A stretch of DNA of 64,000 nt from Amorphophallus konjac (taxonomy: Eukaryota > Streptophyta > Magnoliopsida > Alismatales > Araceae). A program made the position numbers and the translations under genes. This document shows positions 22,667 to 34,994 of this stretch, piece by piece; within the stretch, counting starts at the first letter, position 1, and every line of letters starts with the position of its first letter. Under the pieces are notes generated by a model. That model had not been told where the DNA came from, ran no database searches, and saw nothing but the letters and a program-made list of their open reading frames with translations. Where the stretch lies: the NCBI GenBank assembly GCA_022559845.1, contig CM040118.1, positions 449,250,053 to 449,314,052 of the forward strand, written 5' to 3'.

Positions 22667-22796
22667 CAGATTGTTGCAAATAAGGGCTAGGGCTGGTGAG
22701 AGGCTGAGAAGGCGAGAGAGGAGTTGGGGAGAGGGAAGGAGTAACTTTGAATAATAGAAAGGGGGGGGACGGTTTTGAAAACCTGCGGTTAATGGA

Positions 22797-22847
22797 CGCG
22801 CTACATGTTCATAGCGCGACACTGTCGCGCTATGTACATATAGCGCG
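22797..22847. repeat. CGCGCTAT hairpin doublet upstream of the PMD start, unit 1
   Basis: Words at 22797, 22811, 22826 and 22840, with spacers 6, 7 and 6 bp. It lies 131 bp upstream of the antisense ATG, within the likely promoter or leader of that gene. Equivalents are at 33751-33801 and 44702-44752. Confidence 0.85.
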
Positions 22848-24035
22848 ATAATTAAATTAGATAAGAAAATAAAAAAGGAGGGGAGAAAAGAGGATTTGAC
22901 TTGAGAACATATGATGAGAATGAATGAGAACTTGTGTTCTTTTGCTTATGTTTGAATGCGTTTGAATTTGCTTAAACACTGAGATTGATTATATGGTTGA
23001 ATTGGCTTAAACATTGAGACTGCTTGAATTTGCTTAACATTGAGGTTGCATTTGCTTGAATTTGCTTGTGCCTAACATTGAGATTGCAGGAAGAGAAGAA
23101 ACATATGCCATGCCATCAGGAAAGTATTTCTGTGTCCCTTTTTTTTATTGCATTACTATATGCTATTTATATTATTATCTCAAGGACCGACTAGTTCTCT
23201 GTATGTTTCGGGATTTGAGTTCCCCTCTACCAAAAACAGTGATGATCTAGAAACATGCAGTTAATCATCGAACAGGCCGTTAGATCAAAATAAATTTGGG
23301 GACGATGGACTTCATCTCGCACACCGTGGTTGCAGACAATTCTTGACCCGAATCTATTTTGATTTAGTAATATTATCCTTGAGTATCTTGTATTTTATCT
23401 TTCTTGGCATTCGTTTTGATGATTTCTTTTTATTTTTAGCCCTGCATGCATCATGCCATTTCTTTTGCATCCATAAATGCCCAATTCTTCTTCCTAATTG
23501 AGGATCGATTTTGCTTATGTTCTTGAACTAAGAAATTCAATTCCATTCCGAATTTGAAGGATTGCTCCAAGTTGAGCACTGGATCTTGCTGGTCGATGTG
23601 ACCCTTGCCCGTAATTTGCTTATCACCTTTTTAATCCAATCTCCGTCTTTTGATCCACTCCTTAGCTGTGAACCGCACGATGGCGTCGATGGATCCGCCG
23701 GGCTCGCGTCTATTCCACTAACTGATTGAAATTCGTAGTTGCTACGCGCTGCGGATGCCTCTTTTGTACAAGAGGTTGATCAGTTCCTTTTTCTTGTTCC
23801 GTGCCTATCATTCTAGGCAGGAGTCACTGGTGCCGGCTTGACCTTGTGGTTAGCTTGGAGTTTTCTGGATCATTCCTATCATTTGTCGGTTGTAATGGGT
23901 GTCTTTTCTCCTTGATATCCACTTATCAGTCCGCTCTACTGCATTTTCACTTCATCTCCCCGTCACTACCACTCTGTGTCATCTCCGTGTTATTTCCGTT
24001 TCACCTCCGTTTCGCTCCCCTGCAAAGCGGATATC

Positions 24036-24044
24036 AAGGAGGGG
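24036..24044 (+). promoter_or_regulatory. Polypurine tract, trimer unit 1
   Basis: AAGGAGGGG ends 4 bp before LTR 2 (linker CATC). Identical tracts are at 34982-34990 and 45940-45948. Confidence 0.75.
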
Positions 24045-24048
24045 CATC

Positions 24049-25458
24049 TGTAGACACCCAATTTTAGCCGATAAATTGAGCATTTTCTTTGTTCTCCTAG
24101 TCGATGCCCCAATTGATCCTTAATTGGTTGATTTTCTGGGATTCTTCCCCTTTCTTGGCCCAACGCTTCAATTCCATACCTTGGATCTCGTCTCGAGTCT
24201 GGCATTCCCGCGCTATTTGTTCTTATCGCTTTTTTGTTCATAGCGCGTTGTGGGTCAAATTAAAATTATCCTTTGATCAATTGTTATTTCTTGACATTTG
24301 ATCATTATGACATCAATTTTGGGTGTTACTCTCCTTCAACATTTGATTAAATGACTGCCCAATGGTTTTTTCTCCGTTTTTATACCATTTAATGGGCCTT
24401 TACTTGTTGCGCTATATCTCCATAGCGCGTTCTTCATTATCGCGCTATGGAAGTATAGCGCCTTATCAGACAGAGTCCCTCTCCAGGCCGGACTCCCTTA
24501 TTTCGATTCAGAGGCCTTATTGGGTAAGTTGCTGACTGTGTTTCTTATCCAGGAAGGTTTCTAAACCTATCAGGAGTCTTTCCCCCTCATTAGTCGGCAA
24601 TATTACCTCGATTTGAGCCGCCAAGTCATCGGATTGAATCAAACTCCGACCTAGGGTTTGTGTTCGATCTTCTTCCTATAAATTCACTCCTTTGGCCGTC
24701 GTTTGAGGGGGATGCAACTCGAGTTATTGACGAGGAGGAGGAAATACTTCGTGCACAATCAACAAATCCTCGCTCCTCGCACGTTCAAGGGAGTATTTAG
24801 GGCTTTTCCTTGTGTTCTTCCTCTTTCATCTTTCTTTTCCCCTCCGGATTTTTAATCTTTGCATCGCATTACATCCTGATTTCAAAACACTCCTTTTACA
24901 AGATACATGCATTCACACACCACACCTATCTTTTGCCCATCCATAGGGGTTTAAAAACCACCAAACCCCCAGGTAATCGAGCCCCCTTTTTACATGCTTT
25001 TGATTAAGGATAAGGGCAGATTATACTCAAATCTCGATCTAATGGGCTTTATATTTGTTGTTTATGATTGTTTGCAGGCACTAGAAGATTGATACGTGGA
25101 GCCCTTGCACCTTGGCCGGCCTTGGAGCAAGGAAGGAACGAAACCAAATAAATCCCGCTACCTGTCTGATATCGCGCTGTACTAAGCTAGCGCGACCTGG
25201 AGAACGCGCTAGGACGATATAGCGCGTTAATCTCCAGGACCACGGCTCCCCTTTATGGATTTCTGAGGTATGTAACATGCCCCATCCTGATCTCTTATTG
25301 TTTGGCATGTTTCTAGCTTCAGTGGCGATCACGGATCTTAGTTGTTGCATATGATTTTTCCCCTTTTTCATCATTAATTGAGTGCGATATCTTGTTTTAA
25401 AACATCTCCTCCATCTTTTATCAATTTGGGGTTAATCATAATTATTTGCACATCTACA
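24049..25458 (+). repeat. Trimer LTR 2 (1410 bp), shared by units 1 and 2
   Basis: At sites where LTR 1 and LTR 4 differ, LTR 2 agrees with LTR 4 at six of eight sites in the first 390 bp and with LTR 1 at nine of eleven from about 630 bp on. It shares GACGAGGAGG (about 24729) and GAGCCCCCTTTT (about 24980) with LTR 3 only. Confidence 0.95.
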
Positions 25459-26189
25459 AATTGGCGATCACGGTGGGACACTTTGTGCTACCACGTGCAT
25501 TCTTCTTGTTGCCTGCTTATCAGTACATCAGTGTGTGTGTTTATTGGATTTTGAGCCCTTCCCCCACTGTCGAGTATCGCGCTATGTGTCCATAGCGCCT
25601 TCTGTAGATCGCGCTGTGGACATATAGCGCGATAATCACCAGAGGATATATTCACCTATATCCTCTGTCGGGGTTCTGATTGCCATCTTCTCTGGTTGCA
25701 TCATTGTATACTTCCTGTTGTATATTCACTTCTTTCATCTATTTTCCTTTTATTGTGCTAGTTTAGATTTTTCTTCCATAGCATTGCATTCATCCTTGCA
25801 TTTGGTTTGAGAGACCTCCTCTCTCTACATTAGGATTCCACACACCCCCTTGGTGAAGGAAGGACCCTCCATTGAGCATTCCGTCTCTTTGGATTGGAAG
25901 TTCCTAAACCAAGCCTCCATAAGTCCCCGCACCCGTGGATTCCCTCACGGACGCCGGGCAGGTTGTACCCTTTTGAAGTCCCGAATTAGTTGGCCTATAC
26001 GTGGTGAGAGAGGGTCCCTAGTTGGCATTGAAGTGACTCATTTTGAAACTAGGTTCCTCCCCTTGTGTGAATCATATCAATTTGCATAAAATCATTAATT
26101 CACCAAGGTTCAAACAAATAAAAATCAAGGTAACCATTCCAACTTGTGTGTTTCTTTACAAATTGTTTGCACATTATTTGGATTGCGTA

Positions 26190-29159
26190 ATGCCTTACTT
26201 TGATAAACAAAACAACATGTTCAATTCAATTCATGAGGATGCACAACCTAGCACTTCTTATAATCCTCACTTTCAACATGTTCATCATTCTCACCATACT
26301 TTCAAGGGACCACGTCCTCATTCTTATGGTCATGCCCGACCCATGGGCGATGTCCATTCTCATGGTCCCCCTCCTCAATTGCGAACCACTATTCCTCCGG
26401 GACCGTCTCGTCCCAATGATGAGAAGGTCTCCCAAATCTTGCATGCATTAGATCATCTTACCCCTCAACAGATCCAAGCCCTTAAGGCTGCCGTTGAGGG
26501 TACATCTCATGCATCTCTCCCTCCTTCCAATTCTATTTGGGTGGTCCATCACCCATCTCCCTCCAATTCTGTTCGGGTGGCCCATCACCCATCTCCCCCC
26601 AATTCTACACGGGTGGCCCATCACCCACCTCCTCCTTCCAATCCTGATCGGGTAGCCCATTACCCATCTCCTCCTGTTCATTCTACTCGGGTGGCCCGAC
26701 ACCCGCCTCCTTATATTCCTCCTCCATCACGGCCCCAAGGCCCATTTACTCATTGCAATCCGGCCCGTCCGGGTTCTTTTACGGGTCATCCCGTCAACTC
26801 CCCTCCACGGCCTTTTTATACGGCCCCTCCTCCTTCAAGGCCCTGCCAACCCTCTATTGTTCATGTTACTCCCCTCCAGCAAAACGTCTTGGATAAGATT
26901 GCTTCTATGGAGGAACAATTAAAAAGGGTCACGGCTCCTCCTACTCCAGTCAATCCTCTCTATGCGGCTTTGGATGATATTACAAGAATGGAGAGAGAAT
27001 GGAAGGATAGGATAGACGACTATGGCGTTGATATTCCAAGTGAGCAAGAACCGGCAATTGAAGAATACGAGCCGGTATATGATGATGAAGCTCCGCAGGC
27101 ACCCTTTCCGAGTTTCCATAATTTCCCACTCCCCCCACTATCATTTGATGAACCCCCTGCTCAGGACGAAGCCACCGTCCCCGATCCAACCCCCATTTAT
27201 GAGACTAACTGGTGTTACGATGATGGGTCGATACTTCAATCACCCACACCGGCACCTCTTGAGTCTCCTCCTATCCCTGAACTTTCCATTAAACCTCCAC
27301 CAATTACACCTCAACCCACTATACCATCAACCTTCACACTATTAGCCACCACTGAACCTTCCATTTTAAAACCTCCACCTATTCAGCCATTAACCTCCAC
27401 ATCGGCCTCCACCGAGCCTACCATTGAACTGTCCCCAATTCAACCTCCCGTTATCCCATTACCACCATCCTTAAAACCCACTTTTCCTACCCTACCATTT
27501 AACCCTTCACCCTTGCCTATGGTTAATCCTGAGCAGGATCCACCACTTCTTGCACTCGAGCTAACCTCAACCGCTTGCAAGCGAGGGGAGAAACTCGATG
27601 TGTTTGAACCTCCGCCTCCACTTACGCCAACACTTTCCATTATACCTCCACCACTCACAAAGCCTTCCGCCTCCGCTTCACCTCCTTCTATTACTCGGAA
27701 TGTGGGTGCTTCTGCAAGTATATGTGCCGAAGATGATCAAGAGCCGGGCAAGACAGATTTGGCCACGGCTATGCGATTCAAGATTCAAGAATTCATTTAC
27801 CGGATGCCAATCCGGATTATTGTGCCAAGCATGGTCGCGAAGGCCAAGTCACCGTCATTGTTCGGAAGAGAATGCCAGGTGTTGATGTCACCCGAAGGCC
27901 GGGCAGGGCACCCCTTGTTCCAATTTTCAAATCTTGATTCCATTCCTCTATACAAGGGGCGAATGCCCATTTTGTTCAACACTTCTTATACACCACAATT
28001 AATGGGCATGGCAATGCTTCATGTTCCAACTTTCCAACTCCCTCACATCATTGATCCTTGCCTTCCAAGGGGGTTGTCATTTATTAGCGAAGCTTCTTCC
28101 ATTGGGCCAATTTCTCATACACTTTCACTGCCATGGAGGGGCAATTGTCTTAAGGGGCCATCCCTTATTTGTTCCACTTTCTATTCGTCCATCTCTATCA
28201 CTTCTTCTTCATGGGCCACTCCAAGGGTTAGGAGGAGGATCTTGCCCTCTCACCCTTCGTATTCCTCATTTTTTTCACCTTCGTTGCATCTCATGCATTT
28301 TGTTGCATTCATGCATTCACAGCATTCATCACATCCATCATTTTGCATACAATTGCATCTCCTGCTTCCTGGGTTTCCAAACCCGTATCTTCCCCGCCTT
28401 CCGGCCCCGCCGGATATTCCGCATTCCCCATCTTATTCATATTCATCTTTTTGTCCACTCCCCTTGGGGCATCGCGTCCCCCTTCCTGCTATTTCCCTGG
28501 AACCTCCAGGAATTTTATCCCTCCTCTTTGGGCATCTCGCCCTTTCTGATTCTATTCCTCCGGAACCTCCGGACTTTCCCCTCGGGCATCGCGCCCCTTT
28601 CCATTCTCCTCCTCCGGAACCTCCGGACCTTTCTCTCGGGCACGACGCCCCTTTCCATCTTCTCCTTACTGATTTCATCCCTCCGGAACCTCCGGATTCT
28701 CCACCTTATTGTCTCCATCTTTTCCCCGGGCATCGCGCCCCTTTCTATCTCATTTCACCAGAACCTCCGAACCTTCTTGGGCATCGTACCCCTTCCTATT
28801 TGCTTCCTCCGGAACCTCCGGATTCTCCGTCTTATTCTCTCTATCATCTCCCAGGGCATCACGACCCTCCTGATTTCATTCTTCCGGAACCTCCGGACCT
28901 TCCATATTTCTTTTCAATTCATCTTCTTGCTCCTCCGGGACTCCATATCTTTTATTCTCTTCTTCCTTTTCCGTCACCTCTTCCATCATCTTTTTCCCTA
29001 TTTTTTCCCAGGGCATCGCTTCCCTTCCTTTGTCATCCCTCCGGAGCCTCCGAATTTTTCCTCTTATCAGGATTCTCCTCCATAGCCTCCGGACCCTCCG
29101 GATCCGCCTCTTTCCATTTACCAATTTCTTCTTCTAATTCCTCCCGATCTTGGGTCTGA
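26190..29159 (+). CDS. Sense proline-rich gag-like ORF, unit 2 (open, 989 residues)
   Basis: This is the only fully open copy of this frame, reading from MPYFDKQNN to the TGA at 29157-29159. It has five instead of six of the 36-bp NSxRVAHHPSP repeats, lacking one unit present in unit 1. Residues about 85-115 (ALDHLTPQQIQALKAAVEG) look helical. The rest is Pro/Ser-rich and probably disordered. No enzyme motif is present. An open frame of this length fits either weak coding constraint or a composition poor in stops; the second is supported by the parallel open frame over the last third. Confidence 0.55.
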   Translation: MPYFDKQNNMFNSIHEDAQPSTSYNPHFQHVHHSHHTFKGPRPHSYGHARPMGDVHSHGPPPQLRTTIPPGPSRPNDEKVSQILHALDHLTPQQIQALKAAVEGTSHASLPPSNSIWVVHHPSPSNSVRVAHHPSPPNSTRVAHHPPPPSNPDRVAHYPSPPVHSTRVARHPPPYIPPPSRPQGPFTHCNPARPGSFTGHPVNSPPRPFYTAPPPSRPCQPSIVHVTPLQQNVLDKIASMEEQLKRVTAPPTPVNPLYAALDDITRMEREWKDRIDDYGVDIPSEQEPAIEEYEPVYDDEAPQAPFPSFHNFPLPPLSFDEPPAQDEATVPDPTPIYETNWCYDDGSILQSPTPAPLESPPIPELSIKPPPITPQPTIPSTFTLLATTEPSILKPPPIQPLTSTSASTEPTIELSPIQPPVIPLPPSLKPTFPTLPFNPSPLPMVNPEQDPPLLALELTSTACKRGEKLDVFEPPPPLTPTLSIIPPPLTKPSASASPPSITRNVGASASICAEDDQEPGKTDLATAMRFKIQEFIYRMPIRIIVPSMVAKAKSPSLFGRECQVLMSPEGRAGHPLFQFSNLDSIPLYKGRMPILFNTSYTPQLMGMAMLHVPTFQLPHIIDPCLPRGLSFISEASSIGPISHTLSLPWRGNCLKGPSLICSTFYSSISITSSSWATPRVRRRILPSHPSYSSFFSPSLHLMHFVAFMHSQHSSHPSFCIQLHLLLPGFPNPYLPRLPAPPDIPHSPSYSYSSFCPLPLGHRVPLPAISLEPPGILSLLFGHLALSDSIPPEPPDFPLGHRAPFHSPPPEPPDLSLGHDAPFHLLLTDFIPPEPPDSPPYCLHLFPGHRAPFYLISPEPPNLLGHRTPSYLLPPEPPDSPSYSLYHLPGHHDPPDFILPEPPDLPYFFSIHLLAPPGLHIFYSLLPFPSPLPSSFSLFFPRASLPFLCHPSGASEFFLLSGFSSIASGPSGSASFHLPISSSNSSRSWV

Positions 29160-30774
29160 CCCAACTTCTTCCGCATCCACTGCCTTGGACATCTGCCCAT
29201 TCACTCACTGCTTCCGAGGCTTTAGTCCTCACCCCTCTTCTTGATTTTCCGCTTCTTTTGTAGACTGTTCCATGTGATCAGGGTCTCCACGCCTTAGCAA
29301 GGGAGTTCTAGCCCTCGCCTCTCTTTTCCTTTTCTCCTTATTCGTCTGAGTCTGGTCTTGGCACCACTCCTTCTTGTTAAGCCACTTTCAATCCTTTGCT
29401 TCCAATCCTTTACCTGCCTAAGAGGACTATCCCACGATGATCACCTCTAGCAGCAGCTGCTCCTACAAAGGGCGCAAGGTAACATATTTGCGTAAGTAAA
29501 CATTTTAAATGATATCATTTTCTCATTACTTCGCGCATGATTTTCAAAATAAAGTGCTTCTTAACGAAATCAAGAGTGGTGTTTTAGACCTTTATCTTAA
29601 GCTTTTGTTTAATTGAAATCTTTGTTAAAAAGAGTCTTTAGGCTTGCTTCTGCAGCACTTTGGTTAATAAAAACCCCGCGCTGGGAATTCAACATTCTTT
29701 CCCCGCTTGTTAAGAGTAACCCTTAGCTGGGCATTCCACACACTTCACGGCGTCCTTAGCCGACTCCTTTGATAAAACACCGTTCCTACCTTGGCCATGC
29801 CATGAGTATTCCTGGAAGTCTTTTTCTCTTCTTCACTCGGCCGCATGCAGGGGCAAGAGGTTGACGGATGAGATGACCAACCTCGGTAATCCCCAATACG
29901 AGGGGAGTCTCAAATAGGGGCAGTCTTGACCCGAAATCAATATGAATTTTCATATGAGTTTTCATGATATACATCTCGCCAAAAGGGCTATTATGAAAAT
30001 CAAGTCAAAATTTTGATAAAAGTAAAATTGTGAATTATGGCATGACAAGAGTGGCAAAGTCCCCGCAGGGAAAACCCTGGTCGTATGCATGTCAAGGGTC
30101 TAAAAATCAAAGGCACAAAGCCCCGGCACAACAGACTACCTCTTTGAGGGGAAAATCTTGGAAGGAATTCAAGTCCCGACGTCTCCCATCCTGCATAAAG
30201 CTTATCTCCAATTATTCTTCTCTTCTTCCTCTAAGACCGAATGTCCCTCGGGTTTGGCCTCGGTAGGGGCACCGTTAATCAAAGGCGGTCGATTATAGGA
30301 TGCCACTTTCAATGCACGCCCGGCTTTGGGCAGTTTTAAGTAAAAGGGGGAGGAACAAGGACCCCTAGCCAGTGGTTTAAACACCCTTTGATGCTGCATT
30401 AGCAATGTCTTGCCAAAACTCTATAAAAATTTGAATATTGCCAAAAATTGCCAAAGAAACTAGAATATTGCCAAAAAAAATTGCCAAAGAAACTAGAATA
30501 TTGCCGAAAAAATTGAACATTGCAAAAGTTTTTTTTTAAAAAAATCCACATAAAAACTCAAATATTTTCAAAAAAAACTCATAAAAATTTGCATATTTTT
30601 CAAAAAAAACAAAAATATTCCAAAAAAAATTGCATTCTAATTCCGATGGCATCCTTTTAAAAAAAAAGGCACGCAAAATGAAGAACAATCACACAAGCCG
30701 CAACAAGTGCTAAGAACTGTCTCATTCCACTATAACATGTCAAAATAGTAAAATGAGATGGGTACAACAAACTC

Positions 30775-33620
30775 TCAGCTCTCCCCTCGACCCTCCTGGT
30801 CTCCCCCTCTGTGTGAACTCTCAGCCTCCTCCTGTCCTCCCCGGGGAGGCCTAGGAGGAGCCATCTGTGCCCGGGAAGCCGAAACCCTGTCACCATGTGC
30901 TCCCCTCTCTGCATCCTCTCTCCGCTGGTGCTCAGAAGAAGTAACTAAGTAATCTGTGCTCGAGTAAGCTCGGGAATATCCCTCGCGCTGGGCCCGCTCG
31001 CGCCCTCGCCGATAACGATCCTCCGCGTCCTTCGCGCGCTGCTCAGCCATCCCCAATCTGGTAATCAACTGTACTCTCTCCAGCTCGCGCTCCACTCACT
31101 CCTCCCTCTCCCTCTGCCGCTCACTCCTCTCCACCCGAGGAGAAGGCGCAGCTCTGCTACATCTCGAGGGAGCTCCTCTGCATCGCGCCGCTTCAGCTTT
31201 GCCTCTGCCACGCGCAGCTCCTGTTCCTGCATCCAAAATCTTGATTAAATATTGATAATTGATAAAACTCCAAGACTAAGAGAACAGATTGCTTACTCTC
31301 TCCTGAAGGGAGGCCTCGGCTGCCTCTGCCCGAGCAACTGCACTGGCGAGCTGGCTCTCTAGCTCGGTGTGGTCGCAGACGGGCTGTGTAGATGATGAAG
31401 CGCCGTGCGAGGATCGGCTGCCTCCAGCTCCTCGCGCTGAAAAGAAAAGCATTATCATTAATTGCAATTCAAATCTGAATCATTCTAAGTTTCAAGTGCT
31501 TACCAGCTCATCGACGGTTTGCTGGAGTTCCTCGCGCTGTCGGACTGTGGAATCGAGGAGTCCCTGTACCATGGCCAGTCTCCCCTCTATGTCGAACTGC
31601 AAGAACACATTGTTAATCACATATTGAATAATCAACAACAATTGAATTTAAGGGCATACCTGTCCGCGAGCGCTCTGATAGACTCGGCTGCCGTATGCCT
31701 GTGAGTATGCCTGAAGGTAGGCATCATCTGAATGTGCTCCTGCAGGAACTGCTCGGCCATGCTTCTTCCAATCTGCCAACTGCTCTCGGGCACGCTGCCG
31801 CCAATCGTCTGTACCCTGCAGGCCTCGGAAGCGTCGTCCAGGTCGTGGGTCCGTCGCCTGGGTCGGAAACTCCACCACCGCCTGATGAAGCCCAAGTGTC
31901 CTCATGATCAACCTGTGGTATAGTGGCTCGACCAGGTTGAGGGCATGCAGCCAGATCTCTCTCCCGAAGAAAGGGATGGCCGGCTCCACCCAGGGCATCA
32001 CCTCGGCTCTCCCCTGATAGGGAGTCCAGTCCACCTGCATAATTCAATTTATCATTGCCCTTAATTTCACTCATAACTAAATTCAATTTCAAAAATTCAA
32101 TCTTACCTCTATAGGGGGCATCATGTCTAGCGTCTCCTGGATGTGGGTGACCTGGTCCTTCAGAGACCGGCCGTCTCGTGTAGGGGTCCATCGTCTGGCC
32201 AGGGGAAGTCGGTCCCCTCGATCCTCCCAGGCTCGTCGGAGGGTAGGAAGGTATAAGTAGCTCCAAACCTGAAACATAGCTCATATGATCAACATAAAGG
32301 CAGGTGCATAATTCACAAGTTTGAGGTGTAGAGAAATACCTGAAGTAGAGGGTAGAATCCCCCGAGTGAAGACTGGAGTGAGGAGATGCCGAAGCTGTCA
32401 AACAAGTGGGCTAGGACTGCCGCACCCCAGGCATACCGTCCGACTCTGTCTAGGTCCTCCAGTAAGGGTAGAAAACGGCAGCTCACTGCGTCGCCCTGGG
32501 TCGCTAGAAGCAGCTTGCCGATCAGTAGAATGAGGAACCTCCTCAACTCCAGGTCTGCCTGTGGGCCTGCCTCAGTAGTGAAACTCTCCCTGGCCCCCGC
32601 CTCCAGCCTCTTCTCATGAGCTGTCGAAGTCTCCCCCACCTCCCTCTGTGTGTGGAATAGGCCGAGACTCTCCTGCAGGACGATCCTCGACACTAGTGAG
32701 GTCCGGCCTGTACCCTCCAGCTCCAAGCCCAGCAGCCTGCGCGCCATCTCCCGGTAGTCGGGGTAAGTGTAGCCCGTCACTGCCGATCCGTGCACCCGCA
32801 GCCCGGTGATGCGCGTGACGTCCTCCAAGGTCGGGATCATATGACCCCAGGGGAAGAGGAAGGCCTTGCATCCCGTGTCCCATCTGGCCTTTAGGGCCCT
32901 TATCAGCCCCACATCAACCCTCAGCACTTCTATCTCCAGAAATTCCCCGAAGCCCATATGGCGGAGGCGGGCCCTTTGAAACTCCGGTAGTGCGTGGTAA
33001 GCTGCCCGGACCAATGTCCAAGAAATTCGGGCACGCACTGCACCCTCCACACCCTGCACACAACGAAAAAGAAGAAATAATCAATTTATGTGATCATCAA
33101 ACAAAAGGCAAATCAGAAAATGAAAACCTGCATGCTGTTATTTGTCGCGCTATATCGTCATAGCGCGTTCTTCAAGAACGCGCTATGAAGACATAGCGCG
33201 TTCCCCTTCTGTAGGTAGGGGGTGACCCCCGTTCCCCGCAATCTGTTCTATGGGCATTCTGCCCTACATTTTGATTTTTAGGGGCATTCCCCTTTCCGTT
33301 TTCATCACATAAGAAAGAAAAAATAAGAAAAAATCAAATCAAAAACAAGTTTAGGGTGATTTTCTTACCACCCGGCGTTTTCGGGCCGCCGCGCCTCCGA
33401 CGGGCTCCGCCGCCACTTCCTCGGCCGCCGGGACGCCTTCAACTTCTTCGGCCTCGTCTGGGTGGATGTCCATATCGTCTCCCTCGAGTCGGGCCGAGAC
33501 CGTCGCCTCCGAGTCGGAGGGTTCTTCCGCGGGAGGGGGCGCCCGTTCCTCTTCCACGTCCGATCTTTGGCGGACGCGGGTGGCACGCCGTTTGGGGCGT
33601 CGAGGAGCACCACCCGCCAT
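30775..33620 (-). pseudogene. Antisense PMD gene, unit 2 (two 1-bp deletions)
   Basis: Exons: 33620-33369, 33053-32340, 32268-32107, 32034-31660, 31596-31504, 31436-31297 and 31226-31096, followed by the open extension to 30775. Splice sites are conserved, and the exon 6 acceptor is CAG here against TAG in units 1 and 3. Exon 6 is 140 bp instead of 141, from a missing G near 31416. Exon 7 has lost one G near 31137. Both deletions shift the frame in the C-terminal region only, so the PMD itself (exons 2-4) is still open. Confidence 0.8.
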
Positions 33621-34994
33621 CAGATTGTTGCAAATGGGGCTAGGGCTGGTGAGAGGCTGAGAAGGCGAGAGAGGAGTTGGGGAGAGGGAAGGAGTAACTT
33701 TGAATAATAGAAAGGGGGGGGGACGGTTTTGAAAACCTGCGGTTAATGGACGCGCTACATGTTCATAGCGCGACACTGTCGCGCTATGTACATATAGCGC
33801 GATAATTAAATTAGATAAGAAAATAAAAAAGGAGGGGAGAAAAGAGGATTTGACTTGAGAACATATGATGAGAATGAATGAGAACTTGTGTTCTTTTGCT
33901 TATGTTTGAATATGCTTGAATTTGTTTAAACATTGAGATTGATTATATGTTTGAATTTGCTTAAACATTGAGATCGCTTGAATTTGCTTAACATTGAGGT
34001 TGCATTTGCTTGAATTTGCTTGTGCCTAACGTTGAGATTGCAGGAAGAAAAGAAACATATGCCATGCCATCAGGAAAGTATTTCTGTGTCCCTTCTTTTA
34101 TTGCATTACTATATGCTATTTATATTATTATCTCAAGGACCGGCTGGTTCTCTGTATGTTTCAGGATTTGAGTTCCCCTCTACCAAAAACAGTGATGATC
34201 TAGAAACATGCAGTTAATCGTCGGATAGGCCGTTAGATCAAAATAAATTTGGGGACGATGGACTTCATCTCGCACGCCGTGGTTGCGGATAATTCTTGAC
34301 CCGAGTCTATTTGATTTAGCAATATTATCCTTGAGTATCTTGTATTTTATCTTTCTTGGCATTCGTTTTGATGATTTCTTTTATTTTTAGCCCTGCATGC
34401 ATCATGCCATTTCTTTTGCATCCATAAATCGCCCAATCTTCTTCCTAATTAAGGATCAATTTGCTTTTGTTCTCGAACAAAGAATTCAATTCCATTCCGA
34501 ATTTGAAGGATTGCTCCAAGTTGAGCACTGGATCTTGCTGGTCGATGTGACCCTTGCCTGAATTTGCTTATCACCTTTTTAATCAATCTCCGTCTTTTGA
34601 TCCACTCCTTAGCTGTGAACCGCACGATGGCGTCGATGGATCCGCCGGGCTCGCGTCTATTCCACTAACTGAGTGAAATTCGTAGTTGCTACGCGCTGCG
34701 GATGCCTCTTTTGTACAAGAGGTTGATCAGTTCCTTTTTCTTGTTCCGTGCCTATCATCTAGGCAGGAGTCACTGATGCTGGCTTGACCTTGTGGTTAGC
34801 TCGGAGTTTTCTGGATCATTCCTATCATTTGTCGGTTGTAATGGGTGTCTTTTCTCCTTGATATCCACTTATCAGTCCGCTCTACTGCATTTTCACTTCA
34901 TCTCCCCGTCACTACCACTCTGTGTCATCTCCGTGTTATTTCCGTTTCACCTCCGTTTCGCTCCCCTGCAAAGCGGATATCAAGGAGGGGCATC

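Larger units (their letters stand above)
22667..24048. other. Region between the PMD gene start and the next LTR, unit 1
   Basis: No gene seen. It would hold the promoter of the antisense gene. It also holds TTTGAATTTGCTTAAACAYTGAGA-like repeats at about 22950-23090 and a C/T-rich end leading to the polypurine tract. No sharp antisense TATA box can be assigned. Confidence 0.5.
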
